Positions 1-12,410 of a stretch of 64,000 nt of DNA are shown piece by piece. The notes below the pieces were generated by a model. The model ran no database searches. It had not been told where the DNA came from and saw nothing but the letters and a program-made list of their open reading frames with translations. Origin of the DNA: Eimeria necatrix (lineage: Eukaryota; Apicomplexa; Conoidasida; Eucoccidiorida; Eimeriidae); assembly GCF_000499385.1 (NCBI RefSeq), contig NW_013654970.1:101927-165926 (forward strand), given 5' to 3'. Every line of letters starts with the position of its first letter. Position 1 is the first letter of the stretch. A program made the position numbers and the translations under genes.

Positions 1-3000
1 GTCCGCAGTCAGTGCTTTCTTCCACAATTGTAGGCGAGGCTTTAATTGATTGAGGAAGAGAGGGCAGCGCGCTGATACTGAATGGGGATCACCTTAAACA
101 CCGAAATACATGTCACACAGCGATGCACTTGATTCAGGAACCATGAACAGCGGCCTTCTTTAGGGGCTACCGACAAGAAAGGCAGTGGCCCAAGTGGGAA
201 GAGAACGGAGGGCCTGAGGAAGCTTAATTCACCTCTCTTCAATAAACGCTGCGCCCGCTGGCAACGGGGCCTGCCGAGATTCTCCTTAAGCACTTGTCTC
301 TGTACTATTGGATCGAGATGTCTAATAGAACGCAATCTGCGGCGTAGAGGTACGGGCCGCGAGGGGCAAGCTACTTCACGACTCTCTCCCTTGGGCTTCG
401 TAAGGGGCGAAGGAATAGTCCCCTCGTGAGCTAGCGTGCCCATCTCCCTTCGCGCTGCCCACCGCCACTGGGTGTCTAGTAAACTATTTTGTATGCGGCC
501 AGCGTGATTAGAAGGAGCGGCTTGATGATTCGATGAATCTCCTGTCCATCTTGCGACGCGTGTAAGACGCAACCTCAAAACAGGTGAAGGCGAGCAGACA
601 GCCTCTTTACGTGAAACTGATAAGGCATTAGAAAGCTGCAGCAGGGGTAGAGACACATGCGAAGGTAGTTCGCAGGGGGACGGTGAAACAAGGCCCCAGG
701 TTGTGCGCGGCGGGGTCGTACAAAAACACTTAGGGAGGGAGGAAAACCGAAGAGCCATCTCTATATAACATGCAGCATGATCCGGGAGTCGAAGATAGAC
801 AACGAGTAGAGGGCCCGCGAGGAGCAAACAGACAGCTTTCAGAGCCTACAAAACGTTGAGAAACGTCAATGAAACGTGGGAAGCGGCCACTCCAGCCTCA
901 GAGTCCATGCGGCACGGAGTGGCCATATCAGAGCCTCGCTCCCTGACAGAAATGGTGTACATAGTCTTTGCTATAACCTAACAAGCTTTTCAATGCCAAT
1001 GGTGTAGAATTCCTGGAAGCCGGGGCTTATTAGAGCTCATCTGTGTGCTGAACCGGCACAAAACAACACAAACCTACAATCTAGGGAGAAAACAGAACTA
1101 CAGTGTTACTAAAAAATATTTTCAAGCGGGGTTTATTATTGTGCAAGGACGTCACGATAGTAGGAGCAGCAGTTGGGGCTGTGGTGTCGGGATCCACAGT
1201 GGATCGGGTGGAATGCGTTACTGTAGAAGCTTACTACCTTGGCTGACCCCATCAGTGAACTTTATGGAAATTTTGTGACTCACACACATTTTTTGTCAAG
1301 CAGCTTCTTCACTTGAGTAACGGCTTCCTCTGAAATTTGAGTTGCCAGTGACTTAACACGAGGCTGCCCCTGCAATGCATATTCGTCGTTCCTCTTCGGT
1401 CGCCTCTACTGCTTTTTGCCTTGCATCCGCACAATTTTTCTTTGCTACTTCAAGGGCACCAACATAGCTAGGCCACACTTGTCAATGCTTCAAGAGTGCA
1501 ATCTGCAAGGAAGACAACCAGCGGCAAGCTTCGAGCAACACGGTGCTCGGTATGGCGGAAATTGTAGGGATGGCTCGACGCGTGTTCTAAAGTGTTGCGG
1601 GCGTGTTCTTAGGTGTAGCGCTTTAAAGCGCTAATATATATTTACAGACGTTTTACAGCCAAGCCAGAGCGGGTCTGCAAAGGAACGGCGAAGTGGGATC
1701 TTCAGGCAAAGCGGCCTTCGATGGACGGCTAGCTACTACAGGCTGTCGCATTGTTGGTCAAGCAGAGAAGCGCCTATTGTCTCCATTTAAAATTTAGCAA
1801 ATTAACTGATCAGATCAACGCACTACTAGATAATGGTGCCCCAAAAAATGAAAATGTTTCGTGGTGGCTTTTATTTTACGTTAGGTATGAGACAATAAAG
1901 CATCTCATGCAAAGAGCCTTGCGGTTGTAGTGATGGTTATCACAAATACATATAGTTTCAGAAGGCCCCACAGGCAGCTACTACGGACGGCCGGAAAGTT
2001 GGAAGATCTGTTTTTTTATCGGCTCCAGGAGCACCAAAACATAGAGACCCAACGCTCCTCGGACCATTGGTTCCAGGGCTTCTGCAAACGGGAAACAGTC
2101 TCTACTTTATAACCCTAGCGTGCTACACATGAAACTCTCTGTAAATACGAAGGGCAAAGATAACTACTGAACCCTTCTAGAGTGGCCCCCTGCATGGCGG
2201 TTTAGAGGCTCACTGTCAGAGTAATGAGTTCGCAGTACAAGGCCTGCTGAGCAGCGGCAAGTGATGCAGACCGAGAGCCAGTTACTAACTCCACCACCAG
2301 CAATATATATGGCAAACGATTGATGGCGAACTCGCTCCTCTACGGGCTTATTTTCGATAGCCGTGCTCGCCCCCAGGTACCTCTCATTTTCAACCTCTTT
2401 CTTTTACGAGTTGGACATGTGGTGCCCGTTCATACTCCCGCTATTGTCGGTTCAGCGTTAGTAGGATACACCCAGGCAAAGTGTTTTACTTTCGGTAGCA
2501 AGTGCATGCGCTAGGCTTTCCTTCGAGAGAGCAACGGAGACCCCAGTCTCCTCCTCAACTCCCTGGGAGCCTCCGGAACTCTGTGTTAGTCATATTCACA
2601 GGAATGATGTGGAATCACTACTCATAATCAATGTCATCAGTGCTCTTGTGCCGCACTGCGACGCTTCAAAGGCTTGCATAAATACGATTGGCTCCTCGTC
2701 CCCTGTCGAGCAGGGTCTTCTCTCGGCATGCATTTCTGCGTGTTCCTACTTCACAGGCAAAGCTACACCGCCTAGTACAAATGTACCTTCGGCAGTAGAT
2801 ACTTTTCATACATTTGGCCCAGCTGCATACTTCAAGTACAAGTAACTCGTTTGAAAGACGTACAGAAAAAGGAGCAAGCCAAAAATCATCATCAGTGGAC
2901 TCGTCAGCGCTCTATTAAGCCGCCCTAGGACAAATGGTACCCCAACACAACTCTGGCTGCATCTGTTTCCCAAAGCTGTTTGCTTTACGCGGTACCCAGT

Positions 3001-3304
3001 AATGTGAGCATATAGCAGCTGTCGAGTTCCCTTTTCTCTTCTGTCAAAGCAACTTACAGAATGCACTATTTCACTTGAAAAAAAAACAACACGAATCTTA
3101 CTCCCGCCAAGGAACGCGACAAGAAGGAATATCTACGGCACCTGCTGTCCCTGCACATCCTCCGCGGTTGCTGAGTATCAGCAGCATAGCGCTCTCAATA
3201 GCAATCCCAAATCGTTATTATTCTAGCTGTTGGCCTGATGCATGCTGATGCATGCTTTATTCTGATAACTGGGTAACAATAGAACGCCAGATGTTACGTG
3301 AGAG
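1..3304. other. Intergenic stretch, no gene recognised
   Basis: Several open frames of 60-261 codons occur here, the longest on the minus strand at 42-827. None shows a recognisable domain, conserved motif, or a splice-compatible partner. Composition is mixed and lacks the triplet runs seen at the other end of the window. Some of it is probably the 3' flank of the minus-strand methylthiotransferase gene that ends at 3305. I see no RNA gene or tandem repeat here. Confidence 0.5.
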
Positions 3305-6300
3305 TCAGGCAGACGTGGGGCCACAAAGAGTTCCCCAGCAGTGCCACTTTGAAGCCGAAGTTATCCGCACAAGGCAGACGCGCCCCAAAAGCGCCTCGTC
3401 CCTGAAAACAAAGAAGGATACTGGTGTTCAAAAAGCATGCTGATGCTGACAGCACAAAGCACAAAGGTTTATACACTGCAAGATGCCGCGGAGACCACAA
3501 CCGGCAACTACAAAAAGACAAAGACACGGAGAAGCTCACAACTCAAGCTATGTACTGTGCAGAAAATAGGAAGGACTATAGGGTGCAAAAAACGTGCCTG
3601 TCCACAAGGACTTTGACGTATTGTTTCGTGTGGCCAACTGTGTGGTCGCTGCGATCCGAATGGAAAGAGAACCATACCTGAGCAACCTCGGAAAACAGAC
3701 AATGTGGACGGCACAGCATTTCGAGATGCACCACAACATCCTGGGAACGGCCATAAGCTGGAAAAATTCGCCCGAACTCCAAATAAAGCTACCTTGCCTC
3801 CTGAAAATTCCTACGTCCTTCCCGCCTGACGAGCCACTGCTGCTTACGCCTGTCAGAAACCAGTTCTGGACGTGGCTAAAGCGCACCTTGTGAACTGTGT
3901 CGACCATCCAGTCGTAGCAAGTATAGGATTCGAAGAGCTGCGTCACTTCTCTGCTGCGTCGCTTGACCACCTGCGACGGAAGTTGCTTCATTGCTGCCGC
4001 TGGGGTGCCTGGGCGGGGGTAGAACTGGCTGATGTTGACTGCCTGCACGAATGCACAAGTAACAACCTACATTTGAACACTAAGGCTATCATAATGAAAT
4101 AATAAGAAACGGCCGGGCAAAAATCTGCCAAAGTGTCCTGCTGCGATGCCAACGCAGTGCTACTAAGAATAACGCACGGGGAAGCTATACTCTGACAACA
4201 GCTCCAAAGTCTGGCGGTGGTCCTCTTCTGTCTCCCCCGGAAAGCCGCAGATGATATCAGTCATGATGCTCATTTTTGGGTGGGCTTGAAGGCACGCGTC
4301 AACCACTGTTTTGAATTGCTCCACCGTGTAGTCACGCTTCTGTGTACAAATCAAGACACCGGCAGACAGACAACGTGGCCGCAGTAACTAGACAACTCTT
4401 CATCTTCAGCCATAACCACTGAACGCATGCAACAAAATATCTTGCAGCACCCGACAGACGCCACTCATGTGCATACAGAAAAGTTGGCAGCCCGAAACCA
4501 CAAAAGCACTTCGGTTCCTCTGGAAAAGCAATGCAAATAAAAGCCTCTGAGCTTCAAACAAGGATACTGTAAGTGCTGAACGGACCATACGACTGAGGAC
4601 CCGGTTGCTTCCGGATTGCACCGGCAAGTGACAGAACTCAAATACATTCGGATGGCCTAAAATGTCTGTCGCCGCCGTTAGCTGACCCAGCAAGAACGGC
4701 GGGTTTCCCATCCCCACGCGCAGCATAACTTCCTCTCGAAGGGGCAACTTCAGAAGGCGACGGAGAAGCTTTGTGAGGCTGCTCCCTATATCCAAGCCGT
4801 AAGCTCCTACAGATCCACAAATATACAACCACGATAACAACTGTTCCCTACTTCTACTCCCGTATCCCCCTGTACACACCACCTCCAATGAAGGAGAGAG
4901 ACTGGCACAAAAACACAGACAAAGGACTAATCTAAGCACCAAACCTTCTTGACGTCTTTGCTTTTTACAGCAGTGTACCAGGGGGAGATCTGCAGCCCTC
5001 CGGGAAAAAAGATCCTCCTCCTCTCGTAATGCCACAGCCACACAGCTTCCCTACCTGTATCTTCGCTCGTAAGCCAGATCTGAGTTGCGCCCTCTTCTAA
5101 GGCACTGCTAACTCGGGATTCAATAACCTCCTCGGGGTAACTACCGAGGTCACCCCTGCGTCATCATGATGGCCAGCACCAGACAAAGAGAGCAACTACG
5201 AATGGCTAATTAATGTGTCCATCTACCAATGCAAAGTGGTGGTGCATGAGATGTCCATGAAAAGCTCGCTGATGCACTTTTTGGAGGGGCGAAAGACGTT
5301 TTTATCCTTCTCACAGCGAAGAACGACAGACGCCGTCTCGCACCTTGCATGCTTTGTTTTGCAGTAAGTGCAATTGCCAAGGCAGCCTGTGCTAATGGGA
5401 ACAATTTCTATAAGACGATTGCGGCGAATCTTCGGTAAATTTAGAGGCGGAAGCCTGCAGAGGAAAAATGACAGCTGCAAAATTTGACAATCGCAACATC
5501 AAGGATCCCCGCATTGTACGGTGAATGTCTCCAACTGCCGAATCATGCACTCTTCTGTGCCCTCCACTAATTTGCAGTTTCACGACAAGTTAAATCGATG
5601 TTGTGAGACGCAATCTGTTAAGGAGCTAGTTACCCCAGCTTTCCATGTGCAAATTGCTCGAGACTATAGTTGTAAGGCCATGAGGGGCACACTGTGGTGT
5701 TGAAACACCTCACCCTTTGCCGCTCGTGAGGTGGACAATTCTACCTTGAAGTGTTTCTTCAACAACTTCCACAATCCGCCCAATACATGCTACACCTACG
5801 ATTGAGCACTGAGACAGCAACGCGTCTTGCCAGGATAGCTGTGCCTCTCGTGTGCTTTGGTCTCGTCTGCCTCCCTTGGATGCCCCAGGAACGCAGCCTG
5901 CCACAACGCAGGGGATCCTCCGTGTGAGTCTCCGAGTTGTGCGCGTTTGCCCCCTTTCCGGATCTGCTCCGTCCCGTTGGCGCTGCTCTCCGTGCTGCTG
6001 TTTCTGCTGTTGCTGCTGTTCCACTAAGCTGTGGGTCCCACTGTCATAAGTCCTATGCGCACTGTCCATGCGGGATTGAGAGAAATAGGCAGTCCTTCCC
6101 TGTTGCCTCGTACTACAGGTTCCTGTGGTCTCCGCATTGTTTGGCATTTCGCCCAGTGCAGCTCTGATGACTGAATATAAGGCGAACTCTGATGGGCTTT
6201 TCACTGTGCAAGAGTTCACCACACAAATATCTGCTTCCTCCAGAGAGTCTACAAAGCGGTACCCCGACTCGTGCAGCAGGCCTTCTGCAGACCAAAAAAT

Positions 6301-7232
6301 ATCCGCAGAAGCACGCACAAGCCGCACTGTGGAAATCATGTAAGGGGCAAAAAATACCATGTTGCAGAAAACAAATGACACGAACACCATATTGCATAAG
6401 GAAAAGTATGCAACACATTCCACATGCCGCGCAAGGTAGCCTTTGTGATATCTGTGGGGAACACCAGCCCTCTGACTCTCATCCACAATTCCATTCCATT
6501 AGGAGGCCATAAACACTGAACGAGTAGAGACAGTGAGCACAAGGAGTACCTACGCATGTACTCCGAGTCCGATACGTTGTGGGAACACCCGAAAGTCTTA
6601 AAAAAAATCTTCGCGCGTCCTGGAAGAAAGGCCCCTTCAACAGCGTTAGCAGCCGATGATGGGGGAGTCGTTGCAGCCGTCGAGTTGTCCCTGTCACTGG
6701 TTTGATTGCCTTCGCTGTCCATCTGTTTTGTGCTGTCCATCTGCTTTGTAGTTCGTCGCCTCGTCGTACTTGGTTGAAAGTATGTGTACAGACCCCTTGA
6801 GCGTGCAGCTCTTTTCATGTCGTCATCGCTACTTCGTAAGTCCTCAAGGTCGGTGCCGCTGATATCTGCTTCTTCCACTTCCTTTTCCTCGGCCTCTCCC
6901 TCACCGGCACAACCACAGGCACCACTACAACAGCCGTTATGTGACTGCAGCTTGCCGGCATCGGCATCCTGTAGTTTCGCTGGTTCGCACTGCATATCCT
7001 TTTCGGCTCCAGAAGCACTACCTCCCAGAAAACGCCAAGCAAGGAAGCCAGCCAATGCCACGGCAGCACCAACTTCCACAGCTATGACAGTTACATTGCC
7101 TCGCATCCCACCTGAAACTTGCAGGGCCACAGTGGCCCCAGCGATCACTGCACATGCTGCGCAAACCGTAGGGACTCCAAACTCCCGTACAGGAGGGGAT
7201 ACGCCCCGGCCCCGAGGTTGCGATGAGAGCAT
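3305..7232 (-). CDS. CDKAL1: CDKAL1/MiaB-type tRNA (t6A37) methylthiotransferase, nine exons
   Basis: Radical-SAM enzyme expected to add a methylthio group to t6A37 of lysine tRNA. Exons in coding order: 7232-6554, 6284-5714, 5454-5344, 5155-5055, 4806-4586, 4339-4178, 4042-3887, 3677-3598, 3401-3305. All intron phases agree and give 725 residues. The N-terminal UPF0004 domain has its three cluster cysteines, in [19 protein letters not shown] and VAGCVPGA. The radical-SAM motif is CLGNCTYC followed by KTKHAR. Further family blocks are [21 protein letters not shown] and [11 protein letters not shown], and the last two exons form a TRAM domain ([10 protein letters not shown], then VRITSASKW). 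Before the first motif lie about 225 residues with two hydrophobic segments and an acidic, Cys-containing linker. About 70 low-complexity residues with a Gln run interrupt the UPF0004 domain. The ATG at 7232 is the first in frame with no upstream stop constraint, so the start is less certain than the core. The last intron uses a GC donor. Confidence 0.93.
3402..3597 (-). other. Probable GC-AG intron of the methylthiotransferase gene
   Basis: The exon at 3677-3598 ends in GTGGACAG and is followed by GCACGT; the next exon follows a TTTTCAG acceptor at 3402. Only this GC donor gives phase 2 and joins KVLVDR to DEALLGRV in one TRAM-domain frame. The nearest GT in the region would put the downstream exon out of frame. 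Confidence 0.6.
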
Positions 7233-10200
7233 TCCGCACGTAGGACGATCTCTGTCTGATGGCACGATGCTCTCTGCGGTCCAAGGGAACCTCCCTGTTC
7301 GGGAAACAATTCCTAAAGACCAGTGAATTTTACTCCGCAAAGCACTGTGTCTATTATGCGAGCAGATTCATCTCGACAACTTCCTCTGCCTGCCGCACTC
7401 CTCCTTCTCTACTGTTCAATGGTGACGTACGAAATATCTTTGCATAGTCTTGCAAGCTTAGAAGGATGGCATCCCTGCTTCAGCCCTCAGGGGTAACTGG
7501 CGGAAATAAGGTGATAGGTGAGCCCCGCAGCAAACAATCAACGGAGAGCAATTCCTCTTATTATCAGTGATATTCGATAAACAGAAGTGACGGCGGAAAT
7601 TCATGAAGGACCTCTGCGGACGATTGCCAGTAGTGGAGTTGCCCACCGTTCCCATCGAGGCTATCTGAGCGTGTGCTTTAGGATTCCCCAGAATTCCCAG
7701 CAACACCACTTGAAAAACAGCAAAGGCAAATAAACAGAAATAACAAGAGCACGGAGAGGGCTCATCATGGCACATGCAGTGGCGTCGAAGTCGACCCCTC
7801 GAACATGCTATGGCTTTACTAGACCGCAGGCAAAGAGGAAACTATAGCTAGGATATGAAAACGCCCAGTTTTTAGTCTCTTTACCACTGCTTTTTCCCCT
7901 AGCGCTAGCCTCATTTTCGCCCCATGTTGTCAATCCGGGCATTTTGATTTCTAGACACTAGAATCCCTGTGCTTGCCCCGGCTTCTGACACCCCATAATC
8001 GAACCGTTAACTACTTCTTTTTCAAGTTCTCCTGCCACTCACCGAAAATACGCCTTTCCGCATTTGCCTAGTTTTGGGAGTCAGGGACTGGCTGCATTCG
8101 TCACGGCGTTCGATACGCTGCCGCAGCTGAGCTGATAGAGCATCTGTCAACTACCATACACAAACTGAAGAAAATAGCTCGTAGCGCTCAACGGCCGCTG
8201 GAACGTCAGTCGTGGATCCACTAAGTGTAGTTGTAGATAGGGTGCTGGCTCCAAAGTACAGTCTCTACAGGTTCCTAAGCCACACTTGATCCGTAAGCGC
8301 ACGCAGCATCAGGGCGAGTTCTGTAGTGAAAGAATACCCAACATGGTAAGAACAGTCGGAAAAAGGCTAGAAAAAAAGAGTACCGGCCTAAGCGAGGCAG
8401 TGCCGGAAAGTGGATGAGGCGCTCTTTTGTTCCATTGGCTATCACTTGTGTTCGCAAATTTGTGTGCGGTTTGAAAAGCCGTACACAAATTAACTTTCGA
8501 TATTGAGTGATGTTTTCCCACGGTCTAGCAAACCCTTTGAAAATGCTACCGCCTCAACAACATTTGCTGCAGTGTTACGCGCTCCAATGAAAGAGCAAAG
8601 GCTGTTGCAGCAAACGCGATAGAACGGTTTATGCAGGCCTATGCTATGAATGGGAAATGTTAAGCAGAGCAGGCTAAAACATGAGGGTGTTTATCGCTTC
8701 AGATTTCTGTTGAGAAAGCCGAGCTGGGGAAAAAACACTCCTAGTAAACCGTGGACGGTTACAGCTTAGAGCAATGCAAGTACAGGCTGCTTCCCGCTCC
8801 TACCCACGCTACATCTTCCACATTATAAAGAGCAACTCACACATGAAAGTCACCCTGAGAACGCGGGAAAGATGTGTGGGAGATTGACCTTTTAACGGTC
8901 TGGTCATACTTGCACGTTGTGGGTTCGCATCGGAGAAGTAACAGAAAGCAAACCTTGTAGAACCCCTGAAAGAAAAAAAGAGAACAGTGAAAGGCCTAAA
9001 TAATGGACCTGCAGATATCACATCAGGAAGGGCACTACGCTGCCGTTCTTTCATCCTACTGGAGAGCTAGTTGGAGCAGTCGCAAAGTTTCATTCTCCAT
9101 TTGAACGTGAAACGACGGGCATTGCCAACATCACAACGACTTCCACAGAACGAAGACGGCAACGTAAAAACCTTTTCCAATGTAGCAACGATGCGGCTCA
9201 TGAGGGTGTAACCCGACAACATTTACTGGGGGAGCGAACTTAAGGCAAACCTATTTGGTGATGCTCTCGTACACTGAACCTACCTAAAGGGAACAGGACA
9301 GGACTTGAAAGGCTAGATGAGAGTCAAGCGCCGCATGGTGCTACGCCTTTACACTACCAGCAGCTGCGCTCCCCTTATTTGACAGGTTACATCTAATTGG
9401 CAACAAGGAGACCACCGGAAGTATTCCGCTGCCTTTGTGAAGGTCGTTGAGCGAAGGAAATAGTTCTTTGCAACAGGTGTCGTGGAACACTGCTTGGCTA
9501 GTGTGTCAGTTAAGATGTGCAGTGTCTTAACGAAAGGTTCCACCGTCAATTTCAAGAGCTGAAGAGAAGCAGAAGCGGAGATGCCAGTAGTGTAAGGCGT
9601 ATGGGTTGCCGCAGAGGGATAGCGGGGGAAACGAGGAGGCGAATTAGAGCTCGGCCCCAGCGGATGTCGTCAGAGGGGCAACTAACTTCAGGCAAGCGAA
9701 GGCGATTGAGTGCGCTGCCCCCGAAAAGCAGCATGAGCAGCGTGATGTGTGTTGAATCAAACATACAGGGACACGTTGTGAAAGGTTCCCTCTCATGGGA
9801 ACTCAAGGCTCTTCGGTCAGGTGAAACCTGCAAGAGGCGGGGGGGTAAAGTCCATTACATTACAAACTGTGCCAGCCCGTACAGGCCAAGACCTACATAC
9901 TAAGAAGTGGCCATAGGCACTGAGAGAACTCAGGGTAAGGGCGACGAAAGGCAACAGCAAAGCATGGGAATTGCGGGAGACGAGTCTCCTATGCACCAGC
10001 GATAAGGCCAAAAGCCATGTAAGTCTCCCCAAGCTGGAAGCATTGGCACCTGATGCAAGACTGAGCCAATGCCTTATATGCAGATGCTACAGCAGTGGCC
10101 AAGGCTTATGTTGAAAGAGGGAAGCAGAGCTCACAAAAGGTAGACCTTGCTAGCGTGACTACTGTTAAGTAGGAAAGAGGAAAGGCCACCGAACCGCATG

Positions 10201-11239
10201 GGGTTCCCAATAGAGCTGAAGTGGAAATGACACCTCAGATGTGATACCAGTAGCTGTAGACGGCAGGTAACATCTGGAGGCTACTGTGCAGCGTGGTTAA
10301 GGGAGCTAAGCTTTCCTCTGAGATACGGATGCATGAATGTGAAGCGATTGTGGGAGAGCGCTTACCATGCAGTTTCACTAGCCCGATCATGCTTAAGGTG
10401 CGAACCTCGTGCTACGTCGCCCACAGAAAGCCTCTCGTTTTGCCATGGCCAATAAAGAACCGCTACACACCGACCACGCGAAAAAGGGGCTGTCGAGGTG
10501 GCGTGGTAGTGCATCACTAATGGGTGCTCCCTAGGGGAAACTGCACCTCATGACCTTATCCTGGACTAGGCGAGCTAAGGGACTAACAGTCTGGCATTTA
10601 AAGTCAGGTAAACTAAGGAGCTACATGAGTGGTCAGCGAAAGAGTCCAGCAATCAAAATAACACAAAACATAACCAAAAAAAGTGCGAGCGAGGACACCA
10701 GTGGAGCACGCATACTAGATGCTGGCCTAGGACGTCTCCCAAATAACTGCGGCAACGAAAGATGCACCGTTTCCCCACACTCTCAAGCACCATAAGGAAA
10801 ATCGCAACGCGAAGCTCAGGATCCCAATAGAAGAGCTACTGCACGAGGTCCAAGTTAACACACGCACTTCAGGGACTTAGTGTCCTGTTGGTTTTGCCGG
10901 GCGTGGGAAAGTTATCCTCCATTCACGTACGTGAGGAGCATAAAAAACCGCTCCTGTGTGTGCGTGCGTCCTGAATATCACTTCCGGCCTACAGAGAAGG
11001 CGCGACTGACGAGTAAGAGCCACCTTACCCCACCGCCATCTTCAAACTGGATTCCATCGAACAGAGCGAATGCAGTAATTCTGCACATACTTGAGGTGCT
11101 TGAAGAAAATCAAGAACATCAGACTTGCGATGGTTAAATTGCATCCAGAAGTGTTCGCAGACAGTTATATGCAGGATTGCCACCACAGCGTTAACATTAT
11201 CATCACATCCTACTGAAGATAGGTAAGCTCCCGACCAAG
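7233..11239. other. Long gene-poor stretch
   Basis: Nothing convincing is coded here on either strand. It contains the upstream flank of the minus-strand methylthiotransferase gene, then about 3.5 kb of mixed-composition sequence with many stops in all frames. Short open frames at 9517-9903 and 10293-11137 could be remnants of the gag or protease part of the retroelement relic that begins near 11240, but I could match no motif. No tandem repeats or complete tRNA were seen. Confidence 0.45.
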
Positions 11240-12410
11240 GTCTTGATGTACAGAATGACGCCGGACCCGTTCACATTTCATAAGCTGATGGTAAAGAGGG
11301 CCCTTCTTTTTTCCCAACGTATGCGTCGACTATCATGGTTGACAGTAGGCAAGATAATTCAGAAGACAGGAGAGTATGCATGACTGTCAACTACCAAGAA
11401 TCAAACGTCCCCATTAATGCTTCTGATTTTACTCTGCTCCCTATCAACACCGTTCTAGAGATGCGCCAAACAGCTAAATATTTCCATACAGTTGATCTCG
11501 AAGCGAGATTGTATCATAATCTTATGAAAAGCAATGGCCTTTGGAAGGCTGTGTTTCACTCAGTCTCGCGATAACTTGAGTAACTGGCTATACTGTTCAT
11601 AATCAAGGTTGCCTCGGCTACATTCCACATTGATATCAGTAGGCATGTACAGCATTTGCTGCGTCAGTGCTCCACCGCTTATCTTGACGACGTACTAACA
11701 TACAGCCCTGATCTCTCCAACGACGTTAACATTTTGCAGCAGCAGCATTTTGCAGCAGGAGTTCAGCATCTTTCTAAAGTGTTGATTCTATCCTAAAGGC
11801 ATGCAAATACGAGTTTGCTGGACAAGAGCTCACTTGTCTGTGCTGCTCCGTCAGCCCTGCGTGTATCAGCCCAGTTATTGGCAAGCTACACGCTATTCGG
11901 CTGTGGTAGGAGGAGCTGGCTAACGACAAGCGTATCTATTCCTCGGTGCTATCAACTTCTGCCGCGTATTTATGGCTCCTGAGTTCGCATGCTTTGCTCG
12001 TCCAACTTATATTCTCACGTGGAATGATGACGCTTCCCAGTGGACAAAACATCACAACCACACTCTACGGCGCACGAAGAAGCACATAATGGATTGTACG
12101 CCCCCTGCAAGTTCCCGATAGAGCGAAGACTTTCGGGGTATACATGGACGCCTCAGGGTCTGCAGTAGGGGAGGTTCCTGAACAACCCACTCCTCAGGCT
12201 CCGCAGTAGCGCCGGTTCTGGAAAAAGAACACAAGCCAACCCTCTTCCTCAGCCATGTTTTGAGCCCGGCTGTGCAGAAATATTCAATGTGCGAGAACTT
12301 GTCATTGTAAGCATGACTTCAATTATTGTTAGCCTCCAGTTAACGGGCGTCTAGTGATCGTCAAGCACTCACTAATTTGCAGCAGCTGAATGAGTCGTAG
12401 CGTGGAACCG
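11240..12410 (+). pseudogene. Decayed Ty3/gypsy-type pol (reverse transcriptase-RNase H) relic
   Basis: Conserved pol blocks lie in the correct order but in all three frames and with stops. Near 11250 is YRMTPD. At 11371-11570 is a reverse-transcriptase palm segment (RVCMTVNYQE, then INTVLEM, AKYFHTVDLEA and KAVFHSVSR). At 11677-11703 is the catalytic motif AYLDDVLTYS, in the same frame but after two in-frame stops. At 11936-11990 is LFLGAINFCRVFMAPEFACF in a second frame, the connection region. At 12138-12170 is VYMDASGSAVGEV in a third frame, the RNase H start. A final RNase H trace near 12370-12400 reads like LQQLNES. No integrase, chromodomain, target duplication or LTR pair was recognised. 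The element is inactive and old. Ty3/gypsy elements are known in Eimeria genomes; similarity here was judged by eye. Confidence 0.85.

Noticed and set aside
42..827. 261-codon minus-strand open frame
   Set aside because: No domain, no neighbouring splice-compatible exon, and unremarkable composition.
8103..8150. tRNA-like bases resembling an A box (GAGCTGATAGAGCATCTG) and a GTTCGATAC
   Set aside because: The B-box-like bases lie before, not after, the A-box-like bases, and no cloverleaf can be formed.
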